Origin: Pedobacter sp. D749
Lineage (GTDB): Bacteria > Bacteroidota > Bacteroidia > Sphingobacteriales > Sphingobacteriaceae
Assembly (NCBI RefSeq): GCF_019317285.1
Contig: NZ_CP079218.1
Coordinates: 5,208,001 to 5,272,000 of the forward strand
DNA: 64,000 nucleotides
Reading direction: 5' to 3'
The notes beneath the pieces are model-generated. The model made no database searches and was not told the DNA's origin. It saw only the letters and a list, made by a program, of their open reading frames with translations. Of the stretch, positions 7,689 through 16,848 are shown in pieces. Each line of letters begins with the position of its first letter. Position 1 is the first letter of the stretch. The position numbers and the translations under genes are program-made.

Positions 7689-8249
7689 ATGTCTTCACAC
7701 CATATTGTAAAAGAAAAACAAGAGCCAGCCTTATATATTGATGAGCTTGGGAATTTTAACGAAGAGCTTTTAGGGCAACTGCTTGAATGGAGCCCTACCC
7801 TTTTGGTTAACGGAGAAAATTACGATAAGATTTTTTCTTTAGGTTTAAAGGTAGATGTGCTGGTAAACGGGAACGGGCAGGAAGCACAGGAAGATACCAA
7901 AGTTGTTCAGGGACCTGTTGATGCTTTAATGGTTGCCGTTAATTATCTGTACGAAGAGAGATATCCTGCGGTAAATGTAATTACGAATAAATTCGATCTT
8001 GAGAAATTTGCAGGATTTGAAGATAAAATTAATCTGGTGGTATTTACCGAAAGAGCAAAGCACTATCCTATAAAATCGGGATTCTCGGTTTGGAAACCTG
8101 CGGGAAGTGAGTTTCTGATCCATGGTAACCGATATATGGAAGTAACCAACCTCGCGCAGAATGAAGAAGAAATTTTTACCGTAGTTAAAGATGGCTTTGT
8201 AGAATTTACCTTTTCAGGACAACCAATATTTATTAGCGAACCATTATGA
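7689..8249 (+). CDS. Thiamine pyrophosphokinase-like protein lacking catalytic motifs
   Basis: A 186-residue protein whose first part (MSSHHIVKEKQEPA, then LLGQLLEWSPTLLVNG and LGLKVDVL) resembles thiamine pyrophosphokinase of Sphingobacteriaceae as I remember it. Thiamine pyrophosphokinase needs a GDxDS motif after the PDV strand and a TDLEKA-type motif; here the corresponding stretches read VNGNGQEAQED and GPVDALMVAVNYL, so the metal- and ATP-binding aspartates are missing. The C-terminal thiamine-binding half appears kept but shortened (FVEFTFSGQPIFISEPL). It is likely a non-catalytic paralogue, perhaps a thiamine-binding or regulatory protein. Its stop overlaps the start of the GNAT gene (ATGA). 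Confidence 0.6.
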   Translation: MSSHHIVKEKQEPALYIDELGNFNEELLGQLLEWSPTLLVNGENYDKIFSLGLKVDVLVNGNGQEAQEDTKVVQGPVDALMVAVNYLYEERYPAVNVITNKFDLEKFAGFEDKINLVVFTERAKHYPIKSGFSVWKPAGSEFLIHGNRYMEVTNLAQNEEEIFTVVKDGFVEFTFSGQPIFISEPL

Positions 8250-8740
8250 TTACCCTCAGAAAAGCAAAAGAAGATGATATAGAAATCATCAGGGATATTG
8301 CTGCGGCAACCTGGCCATCAGCCTATCTTGATATTATCGGGCAGGCGCAGATTGATTATATGTTGGATAAAATGTATAACAAAGGGGAGCTACTGAAACA
8401 ATTTATGGAAGGGCATATTTTCCTTATTGCGGAAGAAGGTGAAAATCAGTTTGGCTTTGCAGGATATTCTATTATTGGGCATGATGAGCGTATTTACAAA
8501 CTGCACAAGCTTTATGTGCTGCCATCTGCACATGGTAAAGGCGTTGGAAAAATCTTAATTAATGAAGTTTTTAACCAGGTAAAAGATGCGGGAGGAAGCG
8601 CCCTGCAATTGAATGTGAACAAGCATAATAAAGCCAAAGACTTTTATCTGAAAGGAGGTTTTACCATTAAAGAATCGGTAAAGCTTGATATAGGTGAGGG
8701 CTACTTTATGGACGATTATGTCATGGAGTATAAGTTTTAA
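8246..8740 (+). CDS. GNAT family N-acetyltransferase
   Basis: A 164-residue GNAT protein that transfers an acetyl group from acetyl-CoA to an unknown acceptor. The acetyl-CoA pyrophosphate loop is clear at LYVLPSAHGKGVGKILI (around residues 90-107), followed by QLNVNKHNKAKDFYLKGGF, the usual motif B region. Its ATG at 8246 overlaps the stop of the preceding gene by four bases, so the two are translationally coupled. The substrate cannot be read from the sequence; a link to thiamine is positional only. Confidence 0.85.
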   Translation: MITLRKAKEDDIEIIRDIAAATWPSAYLDIIGQAQIDYMLDKMYNKGELLKQFMEGHIFLIAEEGENQFGFAGYSIIGHDERIYKLHKLYVLPSAHGKGVGKILINEVFNQVKDAGGSALQLNVNKHNKAKDFYLKGGFTIKESVKLDIGEGYFMDDYVMEYKF

Positions 8741-9286
8741 CCCGCCAATCGTCATCCTGAATTTATTTCAGGATCCTTACAGCAAGGTAGATCCTGAAAT
8801 CATAGTGACGACTTTGAATTAGAATAACAATAAAACCTCGGAAAAGGAGGCTTATTACAGAACAAGTTTCCCTTTAAGTTTGTCACGTTGAGCCTGTTGA
8901 AACGCCCTGCACAGTATAATGGCAATTCCTTCGACGGGCTACCTTGATGCTATTTACAAATGTATTAATCAACACTTTAATTGCTTAGTATTTCCGCCCA
9001 GCTAGGCTATAGCACGATATCCCCGTTCTACTTAAATCCGGCCTAACAAATTTTTCGGGCAGCACCGTCCAAGCCAACCTACCGGCTTCGAAAGAAAAAT
9101 TTTCAGCCGGCAGTTTTTGTTTCTTTTTGATGCCAAAAAGAAAGAGCCCTTCGGCGGCGGTGAGCCGAGGCAAGGCTACGCGTAGGACAAGAGAAATCAA
9201 TTGTATGTCATTCAATTGATTTTAACAATTAATTAACCTCAGGATGACAATGGTTATATATTGATGATACAGGCTCTTTTTGATTG
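8741..9286. other. Repeat-rich spacer between convergent genes
   Basis: No convincing gene. 8750-8810 is a palindromic element beginning CGTCATCCTGAA and ending GTGACG. 8882-8905 holds the word GTCACGTTGAGCCTGTTGAA, of a type scattered in Bacteroidota genomes. 8985-9215 opens a 76-codon minus-strand frame whose translation looks repeat-derived rather than like a protein. Confidence 0.5.
8750..8810. repeat. Palindromic intergenic element, CGTCAT type
   Basis: Left arm begins CGTCATCCTGAATTTATTTC; the right side reads GATCCTGAAATCATAGTGACG in the mirror sense. Both halves contain TTTCAGGATC when read inward. It is one member of a set of intergenic palindromes in this window that start CGTCAT and end ATGACG or nearly so. 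Confidence 0.65.
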
Positions 9287-11728
9287 CTAATTCTTCATCC
9301 TTCCCTGTTCTGCCTCGGTACCTGTTGAGCGGCGACGGGCTGGTTTGATTTCATTTTTACCAAAACGATAGGTAAAACTGATCTTGCCAATTTGAGTTTC
9401 ATTTTTTTGATGTAATGAATAAGTTAAACCAGGATAAGCACTTGATAAATTATTTTCAGACATATTAAATACATCTGATAAGGCCAGCTTCAAACTTGCT
9501 TTTTTGTTGAACAGCGATTTGCTCAAACCTGCATCAATATAATAACGGGCTTTTAAACTTAGCGTTCCGTAATCAAGCGGCGATTCGTAGCTGCCATTTA
9601 TTTCTGCTGTAAAACCATCCATAATGGTAAAGGTTTGCTGCGATTTAAACTGGAAAGACGTTTTTCCGGTTTTTAAAGCACTCCCCGCCAGATCAGGTGC
9701 TTCGAAACTCAGGTAAAAAACATTTAAGTTGTTATTGGTCTGCCACCATTTAGTAATTTGCACAGGTACATTCAAATTGGCGTTGTAGCTAATATTTGTG
9801 GCAATATTTGCATTGGTTTGATATAACGATTTATTTGCTGCGTCTGGTAAAATTACCTCAGCAATTACATCGTTAATCCTGCTATAGCCTATTGAGAGCA
9901 TATATTTTTGTAACAGGGTATAACTGAGCTCAAAATTATGTGTATACTGTGGGTTTAAAAATGGATTCCCTTTGCTGTAGGTAAATTCGTCTAAGTAATA
10001 AATAAATGGATTTAAGGCATCATAACTCGGGCGGTCTATCCTTCTGCTATAAGAAAACCCTAACTGATTGTTTTTAGAAAGCGTTTGCTGAACAAATAAC
10101 GTTGGAAAGAAATCCCAGTAATTTCGTTCTACAACGGTATTTTTAGTAACCAAATTTCCTTTCGAATTGGTTTGCTCAACCCTTAGACCAATCTGCACGC
10201 TGGTATTTTTAAACTGTTTGTTTAGATTGGTATAGGCTGCATTTACATTTTCATCATAAACAAATTGATTACTTCGTTTTACATCGTTCTGCCACGCATT
10301 ACTTACTAACACTTCTGCCTGTAAGTCATTATCGGTTTTAACCCAGCTGCTTTTAACCCCGGCTTCAAGTTTAACTGTTTTGTTTAGCGAAACATTATAA
10401 TCGATTTTAAATGCCTTGATATCAATAATCGAAGGGGTGTTGTTCCTGGTATATATGATCGGACGGATGCTGTTCCCATTTTGAAACCGATAATCGTTTT
10501 CATAATCAGAACCATCGTTTCCTTTGTATTTGGAATAATCTACATCTGCCGAGATTTCTGAACCCGCGGTATCCAGAACAGATTTATAATTTAAGTTATA
10601 AGAAACATTATTGTATTTGTTTGCCTGCAAAGATTTGGTCATCAGACTAGAATCTGCCTTTTGAAAAGATGTACCTATTAAAGTATTGTTTGCGGATGCT
10701 TCGGTACCATGGTTAAAATAACCATTTACCAATAGTCCAATGGTGTTTTTCTTATCAATAAAATAATCTAATCCTGCTTTAAGGTTATTGTTATATTGTT
10801 TTCTTTTGCTCTCGCCTACCTGCATAAAGTAAATATCTGGCGTGCCGTTCGAAATCCTGTCAATAGCGATCAGGTTATCGCGCTCAAACTTACCATAGTT
10901 GTAGTTACCAAAAAGATTAAGCTTCTGTGTACGGTGGTTCAGGTTTAAACCTGCATTTGCCCTTAGGTTTTTGCCATATCCCAATGATCCGTTTATGCTG
11001 CCATTTGTCCCGCCATTTTTATTTTTCTTCGTTTTGATGTTTATAATCCCTGAGTTTCCTGAGGCATCGTATTTGGAAGATGGATTGGTAATTAACTCAA
11101 TACTTTCTATGTCAGAACTCTGCATATTCCGTAACAGGTTGGCCACATCGGCACTACTCATGTAAGTTTGTTTGCCATCCAATTGAATTAACACCCCCTG
11201 TTTTCCCATCATTGAAATCTTATCATTTTGATCTACAGATACGCCCGGTGCTTTTTGTAAAACTTCCAGTGCAGTAGAACCTGTCATAACCGCACTATTG
11301 GAAACGTTCATCACGATCTTATCCATTTTCCTTTCGATTAACGGCTTGGTTATCGCTACATTCACTTCTTTTAAGTTTTGAGTGCTTGCAACAAGCTGTG
11401 CCGTTCCGAAATCTACTTTTTGATTATCTTCTGTTAAAACAATGGTTTTACTTTTAAGCGTTTTATAACCCATATTACTGGCTTTATAATAATAGCTCCC
11501 CTTGCCCGAAACACTAAAAGTAAATATCCCGCTTGGATCGGTAAATGCTGTTTTAACCACGCTGGAATCAGATGCTTTAAAGAGTACGACAGTAACGTAA
11601 TCCGCAGGTTTTTTGGTCTCGTCTAAAATTACTCCACTGATGTTCGGTTTAGGATTTGTTTGCGCAAAACCTATTGTAACAATAAAAAGAAGCGTAAGAG
11701 TACATGCTATTTTGTATAGTGTTTTCAT
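9287..11728 (-). CDS. TonB-receptor-like outer-membrane beta-barrel protein (OMP_b-brl_3 type)
   Basis: An 813-residue outer-membrane protein counted from ATG at 11728, which opens a clean signal peptide (MKTLYKIACTLTLLFIVTIG, cleaved near FAQ). An upstream TTG would add 11 residues and spoil the signal. Residues 30-110 are a carboxypeptidase-regulatory-like domain; 120-230 a plug-like domain with LEVLQKAPGVSVD, GVLIQLDGK and NPSSKYDASGNSGIINI; the rest a barrel of the OMP_b-brl_3 family. These proteins are common in Bacteroidota, often without a known ligand. The gene stands alone between repeat-rich spacers. A second member of the family is at 62159-64000. Confidence 0.85.
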   Translation of the reverse strand: MKTLYKIACTLTLLFIVTIGFAQTNPKPNISGVILDETKKPADYVTVVLFKASDSSVVKTAFTDPSGIFTFSVSGKGSYYYKASNMGYKTLKSKTIVLTEDNQKVDFGTAQLVASTQNLKEVNVAITKPLIERKMDKIVMNVSNSAVMTGSTALEVLQKAPGVSVDQNDKISMMGKQGVLIQLDGKQTYMSSADVANLLRNMQSSDIESIELITNPSSKYDASGNSGIINIKTKKNKNGGTNGSINGSLGYGKNLRANAGLNLNHRTQKLNLFGNYNYGKFERDNLIAIDRISNGTPDIYFMQVGESKRKQYNNNLKAGLDYFIDKKNTIGLLVNGYFNHGTEASANNTLIGTSFQKADSSLMTKSLQANKYNNVSYNLNYKSVLDTAGSEISADVDYSKYKGNDGSDYENDYRFQNGNSIRPIIYTRNNTPSIIDIKAFKIDYNVSLNKTVKLEAGVKSSWVKTDNDLQAEVLVSNAWQNDVKRSNQFVYDENVNAAYTNLNKQFKNTSVQIGLRVEQTNSKGNLVTKNTVVERNYWDFFPTLFVQQTLSKNNQLGFSYSRRIDRPSYDALNPFIYYLDEFTYSKGNPFLNPQYTHNFELSYTLLQKYMLSIGYSRINDVIAEVILPDAANKSLYQTNANIATNISYNANLNVPVQITKWWQTNNNLNVFYLSFEAPDLAGSALKTGKTSFQFKSQQTFTIMDGFTAEINGSYESPLDYGTLSLKARYYIDAGLSKSLFNKKASLKLALSDVFNMSENNLSSAYPGLTYSLHQKNETQIGKISFTYRFGKNEIKPARRRSTGTEAEQGRMKN

Positions 11729-12031
11729 GTTTAGGTATTTATTCTTTAAAAAATGGGGCAAAAAAATTCCTATACCGCATCTGCATGCGCTTCAGTTTAA
11801 TTACCTGCTTATTTTAAAGTTTAGCTGGAAACGAAAGGTTCCAATTGTTTAGTTACAGATAAGACGACCGTTTTTTAAAAAGGTTACAAGGATTTAAAAA
11901 AAGTTGGATTCGGGCGTCAGAAGTCAAAATTGAAATACTCTTACCAGAATGGGGTCGTTGCCCTGAGGGATAATTTATTTAAGATCTATATGAGTGATAG
12001 ATGATTTTTAACGAACTGTAGGCTGCGAGGC

Positions 12032-12116
12032 ATCGTCATTGCGAGGAACGAAGCAATCTTACAACAATCGCTACTAGCTTGCGCATTAAGATTGCTTCGT
12101 TCCTCGCAATGACGAT
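12032..12116. repeat. Perfect 30-bp palindromic element (GCGAGGAACGAAGC type)
   Basis: Arms 12032-12061 and 12087-12116 are exact inverse complements (ATCGTCATTGCGAGG... against ...CCTCGCAATGACGAT) around a 25-base loop. A related but decayed copy is at 38422-38490. The bases just after the right arm, TTTCTATTGGAG, also follow the different palindrome at 48257-48341. Confidence 0.85.
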
Positions 12117-12225
12117 ATTTCTATTGGAGCTTGTAGGGTATTTTGATGATTTTTAAGACGCTTATGCAATTAACCAGTCAAAACAATTAACTGGTCTCAC
12201 AAATGAACCAATGACCAATAAACCA

Positions 12226-12272
12226 AAAAAAAGCCACAGATAAACAAGCTTGCGCCTGCATATCTATGGCCT
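12226..12272 (-). terminator. Intrinsic terminator of the M49-like gene
   Basis: On the minus strand: GGCCATAGATA, loop, TATCTGTGGC, then TTTTTTTT. The stem has one mismatch. It lies 25 bases after the stop of the gene at 12297-13976. Confidence 0.75.
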
Positions 12273-12296
12273 TAAATTCCCAAGTAAAGAAATCTT

Positions 12297-13976
12297 TTAT
12301 TTTACTCCGAGTACATCAACACCTTGTTCGAAAACAACATCAACAGGGATATTCTTTTTAGTTAACCGTTCTAAATCTGTTTGAAGTTCTGCATGGATAA
12401 CCGCTTTTTCTTTTTGTGCTTTTTCTACCGCAGCTTTGTCGCCATTACCTTGAAGCGTAAGAATAAATGCGCTTAAATCATTCATGGCCGTTGCAAATTT
12501 TTCGAAGTTTACTTTGTAAGTGCCTTTAGCCGTACGCTCAAAAGCTCCTTTTTCCTGAAAATAATTAAAGCACTGCATGTTCGCTTTTCCATGTGCTTCG
12601 GAAACACCAAAGCGAACTGAGCGTAAAATACCAGCCATAAATGTGGTGTAATAATCTTTTATATCACCTGTTAACTCACCTTTTTTAAGTAAGCCGGTTA
12701 CCATATATAAACCTAAAATATCAGCTTTGCCTTCTTCCAGCCAGCTATATTGTTCTTTTAATGCGGCACGTACAAAACCTTTTCCGGTAATGGTTTTTTT
12801 AATTCCTAAACCATGCGCTACTTCGTGAAACATTACGTTTGCAAAAAAAGCATCAAACTTAATGTATTGTTGCTGATCTGCTTCTATTAATTCTTTTGAA
12901 ATCGGTACCAGAATTTTATCGAATTTCGCTTGCATTGCATTTTTCAGCTGCGAACGGCGCGTGCCTTTTTCCTGTTGAATTTTTTCGTCGTTTGGAAGAT
13001 TAACAGCAATGGTTTTCGATCCGGCATTACAATCGCCGGCATAATATACCACATCATAAGCATTTAACTCCGAGTCAGTTCCAGGTGTTTCGGTTTTATA
13101 TTTTGCTGCTACAGGCAGGTTTTTCTGTAACTCCGGGAGCATTTTTACATACTTCGCCAGGCGTTTACTCCACTCTTTATCTTTGATTAGAACATAAGCT
13201 TCGTAACTGGTACGTGCGTTGAAGAGTTTATCCTCGTAATTTTCAATCGGGCCGATAATGATATCCAGACCATTGGTTTTCATATCTAACCAGGCATAAT
13301 CACTTGCAGTAAAATTATCTGTTACCAAAGCATCAGCCCTTAAGTTTAAATACTTTTTTAAGCCGGTATCCTCAGCAATCAAAGCGGCCTGTTTTAACAA
13401 TGAACTTGCTTTTTGTAATTCTGCGGCATATAATACATGATAGGGTACGGTTGATAATTTGCCGGTGCTGTCTTTTTGAATGACAGAATATGCGCCGAAT
13501 TTATCCGCAAGGTCCGATTTCTCTATGGCTTCTTTTGTAGTCCCATATGGATAAAAGAATGCCCCTTCCGGTTTGGGGCCAACACCTACCACAAAAGGTT
13601 TATCGTTATTTAATCTATCCCACGGACCATAATTGATATTAACAAAATCGCGTGTTTTTTCATCTTTAATAGTGGCCAGCAAGCTATCTCTTTGTGGGTA
13701 GGCTTGTTTCCAATATAGCTGATCCATAATTTCTGCCGCCTGAATTAACAAAGGCAAAATTTTACGGTCGTTAACACTTAAATCATTAATATTAGTAGTT
13801 AATTTAACCCTTTCGTAAATGGGTAAGCGTTGAGCAACATAATTGGTAAGACTATCTTTTTGTATCACCACAGCCTTTTCATTATTAGATTTATTATTAC
13901 CAGTACAAGACGATAAGGCGCCAACTGAAATAGCCACTGCTGATAAAAATAGTGTTGATTTGTGTAAATTCTTCAT
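12297..13976 (-). CDS. Dipeptidyl-peptidase III-like (M49-type) zinc lipoprotein
   Basis: A 559-residue protein from ATG at 13976; the frame is open further upstream, but only this start gives a lipoprotein signal (MKNLHKSTLFLSAVAISV, lipobox ALSSC). The metal site reads MFHEVAHGLGIKK (near residue 383) with a second acidic motif WLEEGKADILGLY about 50 residues later, matching the order in M49 peptidases. Classical M49 enzymes have HExxGH; this protein has HExxH, as in the DPP III-like part of some Nudix fusion proteins. It probably cleaves peptides in the periplasm or at the outer membrane. It is divergent from the amidase gene at 14090. Confidence 0.75.
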   Translation of the reverse strand: MKNLHKSTLFLSAVAISVGALSSCTGNNKSNNEKAVVIQKDSLTNYVAQRLPIYERVKLTTNINDLSVNDRKILPLLIQAAEIMDQLYWKQAYPQRDSLLATIKDEKTRDFVNINYGPWDRLNNDKPFVVGVGPKPEGAFFYPYGTTKEAIEKSDLADKFGAYSVIQKDSTGKLSTVPYHVLYAAELQKASSLLKQAALIAEDTGLKKYLNLRADALVTDNFTASDYAWLDMKTNGLDIIIGPIENYEDKLFNARTSYEAYVLIKDKEWSKRLAKYVKMLPELQKNLPVAAKYKTETPGTDSELNAYDVVYYAGDCNAGSKTIAVNLPNDEKIQQEKGTRRSQLKNAMQAKFDKILVPISKELIEADQQQYIKFDAFFANVMFHEVAHGLGIKKTITGKGFVRAALKEQYSWLEEGKADILGLYMVTGLLKKGELTGDIKDYYTTFMAGILRSVRFGVSEAHGKANMQCFNYFQEKGAFERTAKGTYKVNFEKFATAMNDLSAFILTLQGNGDKAAVEKAQKEKAVIHAELQTDLERLTKKNIPVDVVFEQGVDVLGVK

Positions 13977-14027
13977 ATTAAAGTATATGGCTGCTAAATT
14001 AGTAAATTTTGAAAGCTTTGTATAAAG

Positions 14028-14061
14028 TTTGATGTATTGGGGGAAGTTTAACATAACTTTG
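14028..14061 (+). promoter_or_regulatory. Promoter of the amidase gene
   Basis: TTTG at 14028-14031, a 22-base spacer and TAACTTTG at 14054-14061. Both boxes match the Bacteroidota consensus; the ATG follows 28 bases later. Confidence 0.6.
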
Positions 14062-14089
14062 TAACTTCGATTAGCTAACCGTTCAAGCC

Positions 14090-14926
14090 ATGTTATTTTC
14101 CAAGTCATCAAAATCATTATCTATTTCCGCTTTTTCTCTGGTACTCATTTTATCTGCCTGCGGAAGCAGCAAATACGCTGCAACAGAAAAAATCTATAAG
14201 GAAAAGGTGAAAGATTTTTCGAAAATAATAAACACTACGCCGCCTGTTGGTCAACTTTACGATTCTTTAGAAGCATCAAATCAGGAATGGATTGGTTCTG
14301 TAAATTTTGGGATACGTAAGCCAAATTTTATAGTGATTCACCATACCGCTCAGGATAGTTTGGCACAAACTGTTAAAACGTTTTTTTCCACTAAAGCTGG
14401 TACCAGCGCACATTATGTGATTAGTCGCGATGGAAAAGTAGTTCACATGGTTAACGATTACCTTCGGGCTAATCATGCTGGTGTGAGTAAATGGGGAAAA
14501 GATACCGACCTTAATTCTTCATCAATTGGTATAGAGCTGGATAATAATGGCTTAACAGATCCCTGGCCCGATGCTCAGATCAATAGCTTGTTAAAGTTGT
14601 TGGCGACTTTAAAGAAAACATACGGGATCCCTACCGCAAATTTTATTGGTCATGCTGATATTGCACCTAAACGTAAAAACGATCCAAAAAACTTCCCCTG
14701 GAAAAAACTGGCCGATAAAGGTTTTGGTTATTGGTATGGTGATGTGCTGAAAAACCCACCGGCAGATTTTAATACCGAAATGGCGCTAAAATATATTGGT
14801 TATGATACGAGTAACCTGCCTGCTGCAATTACTGCTTTTAAAATCCATTTTATCCAAAGTGATATTACGCCAACTTTAACGCCTGTAGATGTTTTGGTGC
14901 TTTATAATGTTTATATGAAATATTAG
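14090..14926 (+). CDS. N-acetylmuramoyl-L-alanine amidase (Amidase_2 type), lipoprotein
   Basis: A 278-residue peptidoglycan amidase that cuts the bond between MurNAc and L-Ala. The N-terminus is a lipoprotein signal ending LILSAC. The catalytic domain spans about residues 70-215: IVIHHTAQDS (first zinc His), TSAHYVISRDGKVVHMV, NSSSIGIELDNNG, and FIGHADIAPKRKNDP with the second zinc His and the usual Lys. DPKNFPWKKL follows as in AmiD-like enzymes. The remaining C-terminal 60 residues resemble a small wall-binding tail. It is divergent from the M49-like gene, with its own promoter. Confidence 0.88.
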   Translation: MLFSKSSKSLSISAFSLVLILSACGSSKYAATEKIYKEKVKDFSKIINTTPPVGQLYDSLEASNQEWIGSVNFGIRKPNFIVIHHTAQDSLAQTVKTFFSTKAGTSAHYVISRDGKVVHMVNDYLRANHAGVSKWGKDTDLNSSSIGIELDNNGLTDPWPDAQINSLLKLLATLKKTYGIPTANFIGHADIAPKRKNDPKNFPWKKLADKGFGYWYGDVLKNPPADFNTEMALKYIGYDTSNLPAAITAFKIHFIQSDITPTLTPVDVLVLYNVYMKY

Positions 14927-15011
14927 AAGATGGAAGATGTAAAATGGATGATGGAATTATCTGGCGCTACAAGTCACCAATGACTAATGGCTAATGAACC
15001 AGTGAACTAAC

Positions 15012-15054
15012 AAAAAAGCACAGACAAATCACATTAATCAGTGTTCATCTGTGC
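15012..15054 (-). terminator. Intrinsic terminator of glnS
   Basis: On the minus strand: GCACAGA, loop, TCTGTGC, then TTTTTT (stem 15018-15024 with 15048-15054). It lies 26 bases after the glnS stop codon. Confidence 0.65.
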
Positions 15055-15079
15055 CTATCTGTGGCCAAAAAAGCAAAAA

Positions 15080-16735
15080 CTAGTTTGGCTTCTTAAATGT
15101 ATCTTTTAGAGTTACTGTTCTATTGAAAACCAATTTATCTGCAGTAGAATCTTTATCTAAACAGAAATAACCTTTACGAATAAACTGGTAACGGCCATCT
15201 AAATCTGCATCAGCTAATGCCGGCTCGATATAAACATTAGGCAATACCGTTAAACTTTCAGGGTTTAAATAATCTTTAAAATCTCCTTCTTCAGCATCTG
15301 GTGTTTCTGAGGTAAATAAACGGTCGTACAAACGAATTTCGGCAGTTTTGGCATGTGGAGCACTTACCCAATGTATGGTTCCTTTAACATTTACACCGCT
15401 GGTATCGTTTCCGCTTTTCGATTCCGGAATATAAGTACAACGGATTTCAGTAACGTTTCCGTTTTCATCTTTCACAAAATCTTCGCACTTAACAATATAG
15501 GCGAATTTTAAGCGTACCATTGCACCAGGAGCCAGGCGGAACCATTTTTTTGCCGGTACTTCCATAAAATCTTCGCGTTCTATCCAAAGTTCATTGCTGA
15601 AAGGGATTACACGTGTGCCACCACCATCTTCAGCCTCAGGATTGTTTTCGCCGATTAAATCTTCAGTTCCTTTTTCGTAATTCGTAATCACCAATTTAAT
15701 CGGATCTAAAACCGCCATTACCCGGTTAGCCGTTTTATTTAAATCTTCACGGATACAAAATTCCAATAAACTTAGCTCAATTAAGTTTTCGCGTTTGGCA
15801 ATGCCAATACGTTCGCAAAACTCGCGGATGCTCTTTGCTGTAAAGCCTCTTCTACGCAAACCGCTAATGGTAGGCATGCGCGGATCATCCCATCCATTTA
15901 CTAAGTTTTCGTTAACCAGTTGAAGAAGCTTGCGTTTACTCATTACCGTGCTGGTAAGATTTAAACGGGCAAATTCATATTGTTTTGAAGGGAAAATATC
16001 TAATTTTTCGATAAACCAATCGTACAGTTCACGGTGTGAAACATATTCTAATGTACAGATAGAGTGCGTGATGTTTTCGATGCTATCACTTTGTCCATGG
16101 GCAAAATCGTACATTGGGTAAATGCACCATTTGTTGCCTGTACGGTGATGTTCGGCATGTTTGATACGGTAGATAATCGGATCGCGCATTAACATATTTG
16201 GGCTGGCCATATCGATTTTAGCCCGCAAAATATAAGCACCATCAGGAAATTCGCCATTTTTCATTTTCGTAAAAAGGTCTAAATTTTCTTCAATGCTGCG
16301 GTTACGATATGGACTATCCTGTCCTGGTTCAGTTGGCGTACCTTTTAAGGCTGCAATTTCATCTGCAGAACTCTCATCAACGTAAGCCAAACCTTTTTCG
16401 ATCAGTTTAACGGCAAAACTATATAAGGCATCAAAATAATCTGAGGCATATAATTCATTTTTCCAGTTAAAACCCAACCACCTGATATCTTCCTGCTGAC
16501 TGTTTACATATTCTGTTTTTTCCGTAACCGGATTGGTATCGTCAAAACGCAGATTGGTATAGCCGCCGTATTTTTGTGTTAGTCCGAAATTTAAGCATAT
16601 TGCTTTCGCGTGGCCGATGTGTAAATAACCATTAGGTTCAGGCGGGAAACGCGTAACCAAAGTTTCATACTTACCACTATTTAAGTCGTTCTCAACAATT
16701 TCTTCAATAAAGTTCAATGACTTTTCTTCACTCAT
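15080..16735 (-). CDS. glnS: Glutaminyl-tRNA synthetase
   Basis: A 551-residue class I aminoacyl-tRNA synthetase that charges tRNA-Gln in the cytoplasm. The first signature is [19 protein letters not shown] near residue 28, followed by LRFDDTNP. The KMSKS-type loop reads VMSKRKL, as in GlnRS rather than GluRS. The C-terminal half carries the anticodon-binding beta-barrels. Length is normal for the family. A TACATTTG promoter box lies about 23 bases upstream on the minus strand. Presence of a GlnRS means that tRNA-Gln is charged directly. Confidence 0.97.
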   Translation of the reverse strand: MSEEKSLNFIEEIVENDLNSGKYETLVTRFPPEPNGYLHIGHAKAICLNFGLTQKYGGYTNLRFDDTNPVTEKTEYVNSQQEDIRWLGFNWKNELYASDYFDALYSFAVKLIEKGLAYVDESSADEIAALKGTPTEPGQDSPYRNRSIEENLDLFTKMKNGEFPDGAYILRAKIDMASPNMLMRDPIIYRIKHAEHHRTGNKWCIYPMYDFAHGQSDSIENITHSICTLEYVSHRELYDWFIEKLDIFPSKQYEFARLNLTSTVMSKRKLLQLVNENLVNGWDDPRMPTISGLRRRGFTAKSIREFCERIGIAKRENLIELSLLEFCIREDLNKTANRVMAVLDPIKLVITNYEKGTEDLIGENNPEAEDGGGTRVIPFSNELWIEREDFMEVPAKKWFRLAPGAMVRLKFAYIVKCEDFVKDENGNVTEIRCTYIPESKSGNDTSGVNVKGTIHWVSAPHAKTAEIRLYDRLFTSETPDAEEGDFKDYLNPESLTVLPNVYIEPALADADLDGRYQFIRKGYFCLDKDSTADKLVFNRTVTLKDTFKKPN

Positions 16736-16757
16736 AAAAACCTGTAAATTAGGAATG

Positions 16758-16765
16758 CAAATGTA
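16758..16765 (-). promoter_or_regulatory. Candidate -7 box for glnS
   Basis: TACATTTG on the minus strand, an exact TAnnTTTG match, 22 bases before the start codon. No -33 match was found at the right spacing. Confidence 0.5.
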
Positions 16766-16848
16766 AAAAGATTAGTCCAATTCTACTTGTTTTAGTTAAT
16801 GATTAATTTGAGGACCAAAATCGATACATTTACATCAACTTAATATGA

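Larger units (their letters stand above)
11729..12296. other. Spacer with one long palindrome and one terminator
   Basis: Upstream region of the outer-membrane barrel gene and downstream region of the M49-like gene. It holds a perfect 30-bp inverted repeat (12032-12116), an AATGACCAAT-type word cluster (12203-12222) and a minus-strand terminator (12226-12272). No gene is visible. Confidence 0.6.

Noticed and set aside
8985-9215. A 76-codon minus-strand reading frame (FEAGRLAWTVLPEKF)
   Set aside because: Its composition and placement in repeat DNA suggest a translated repeat; similar nonsense frames recur in Bacteroidota genomes from memory, and there is no ribosome site or neighbour logic.
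12032-12116. Insertion sequence ends
   Set aside because: No transposase gene or target duplication is seen; the arms enclose only 25 bases.
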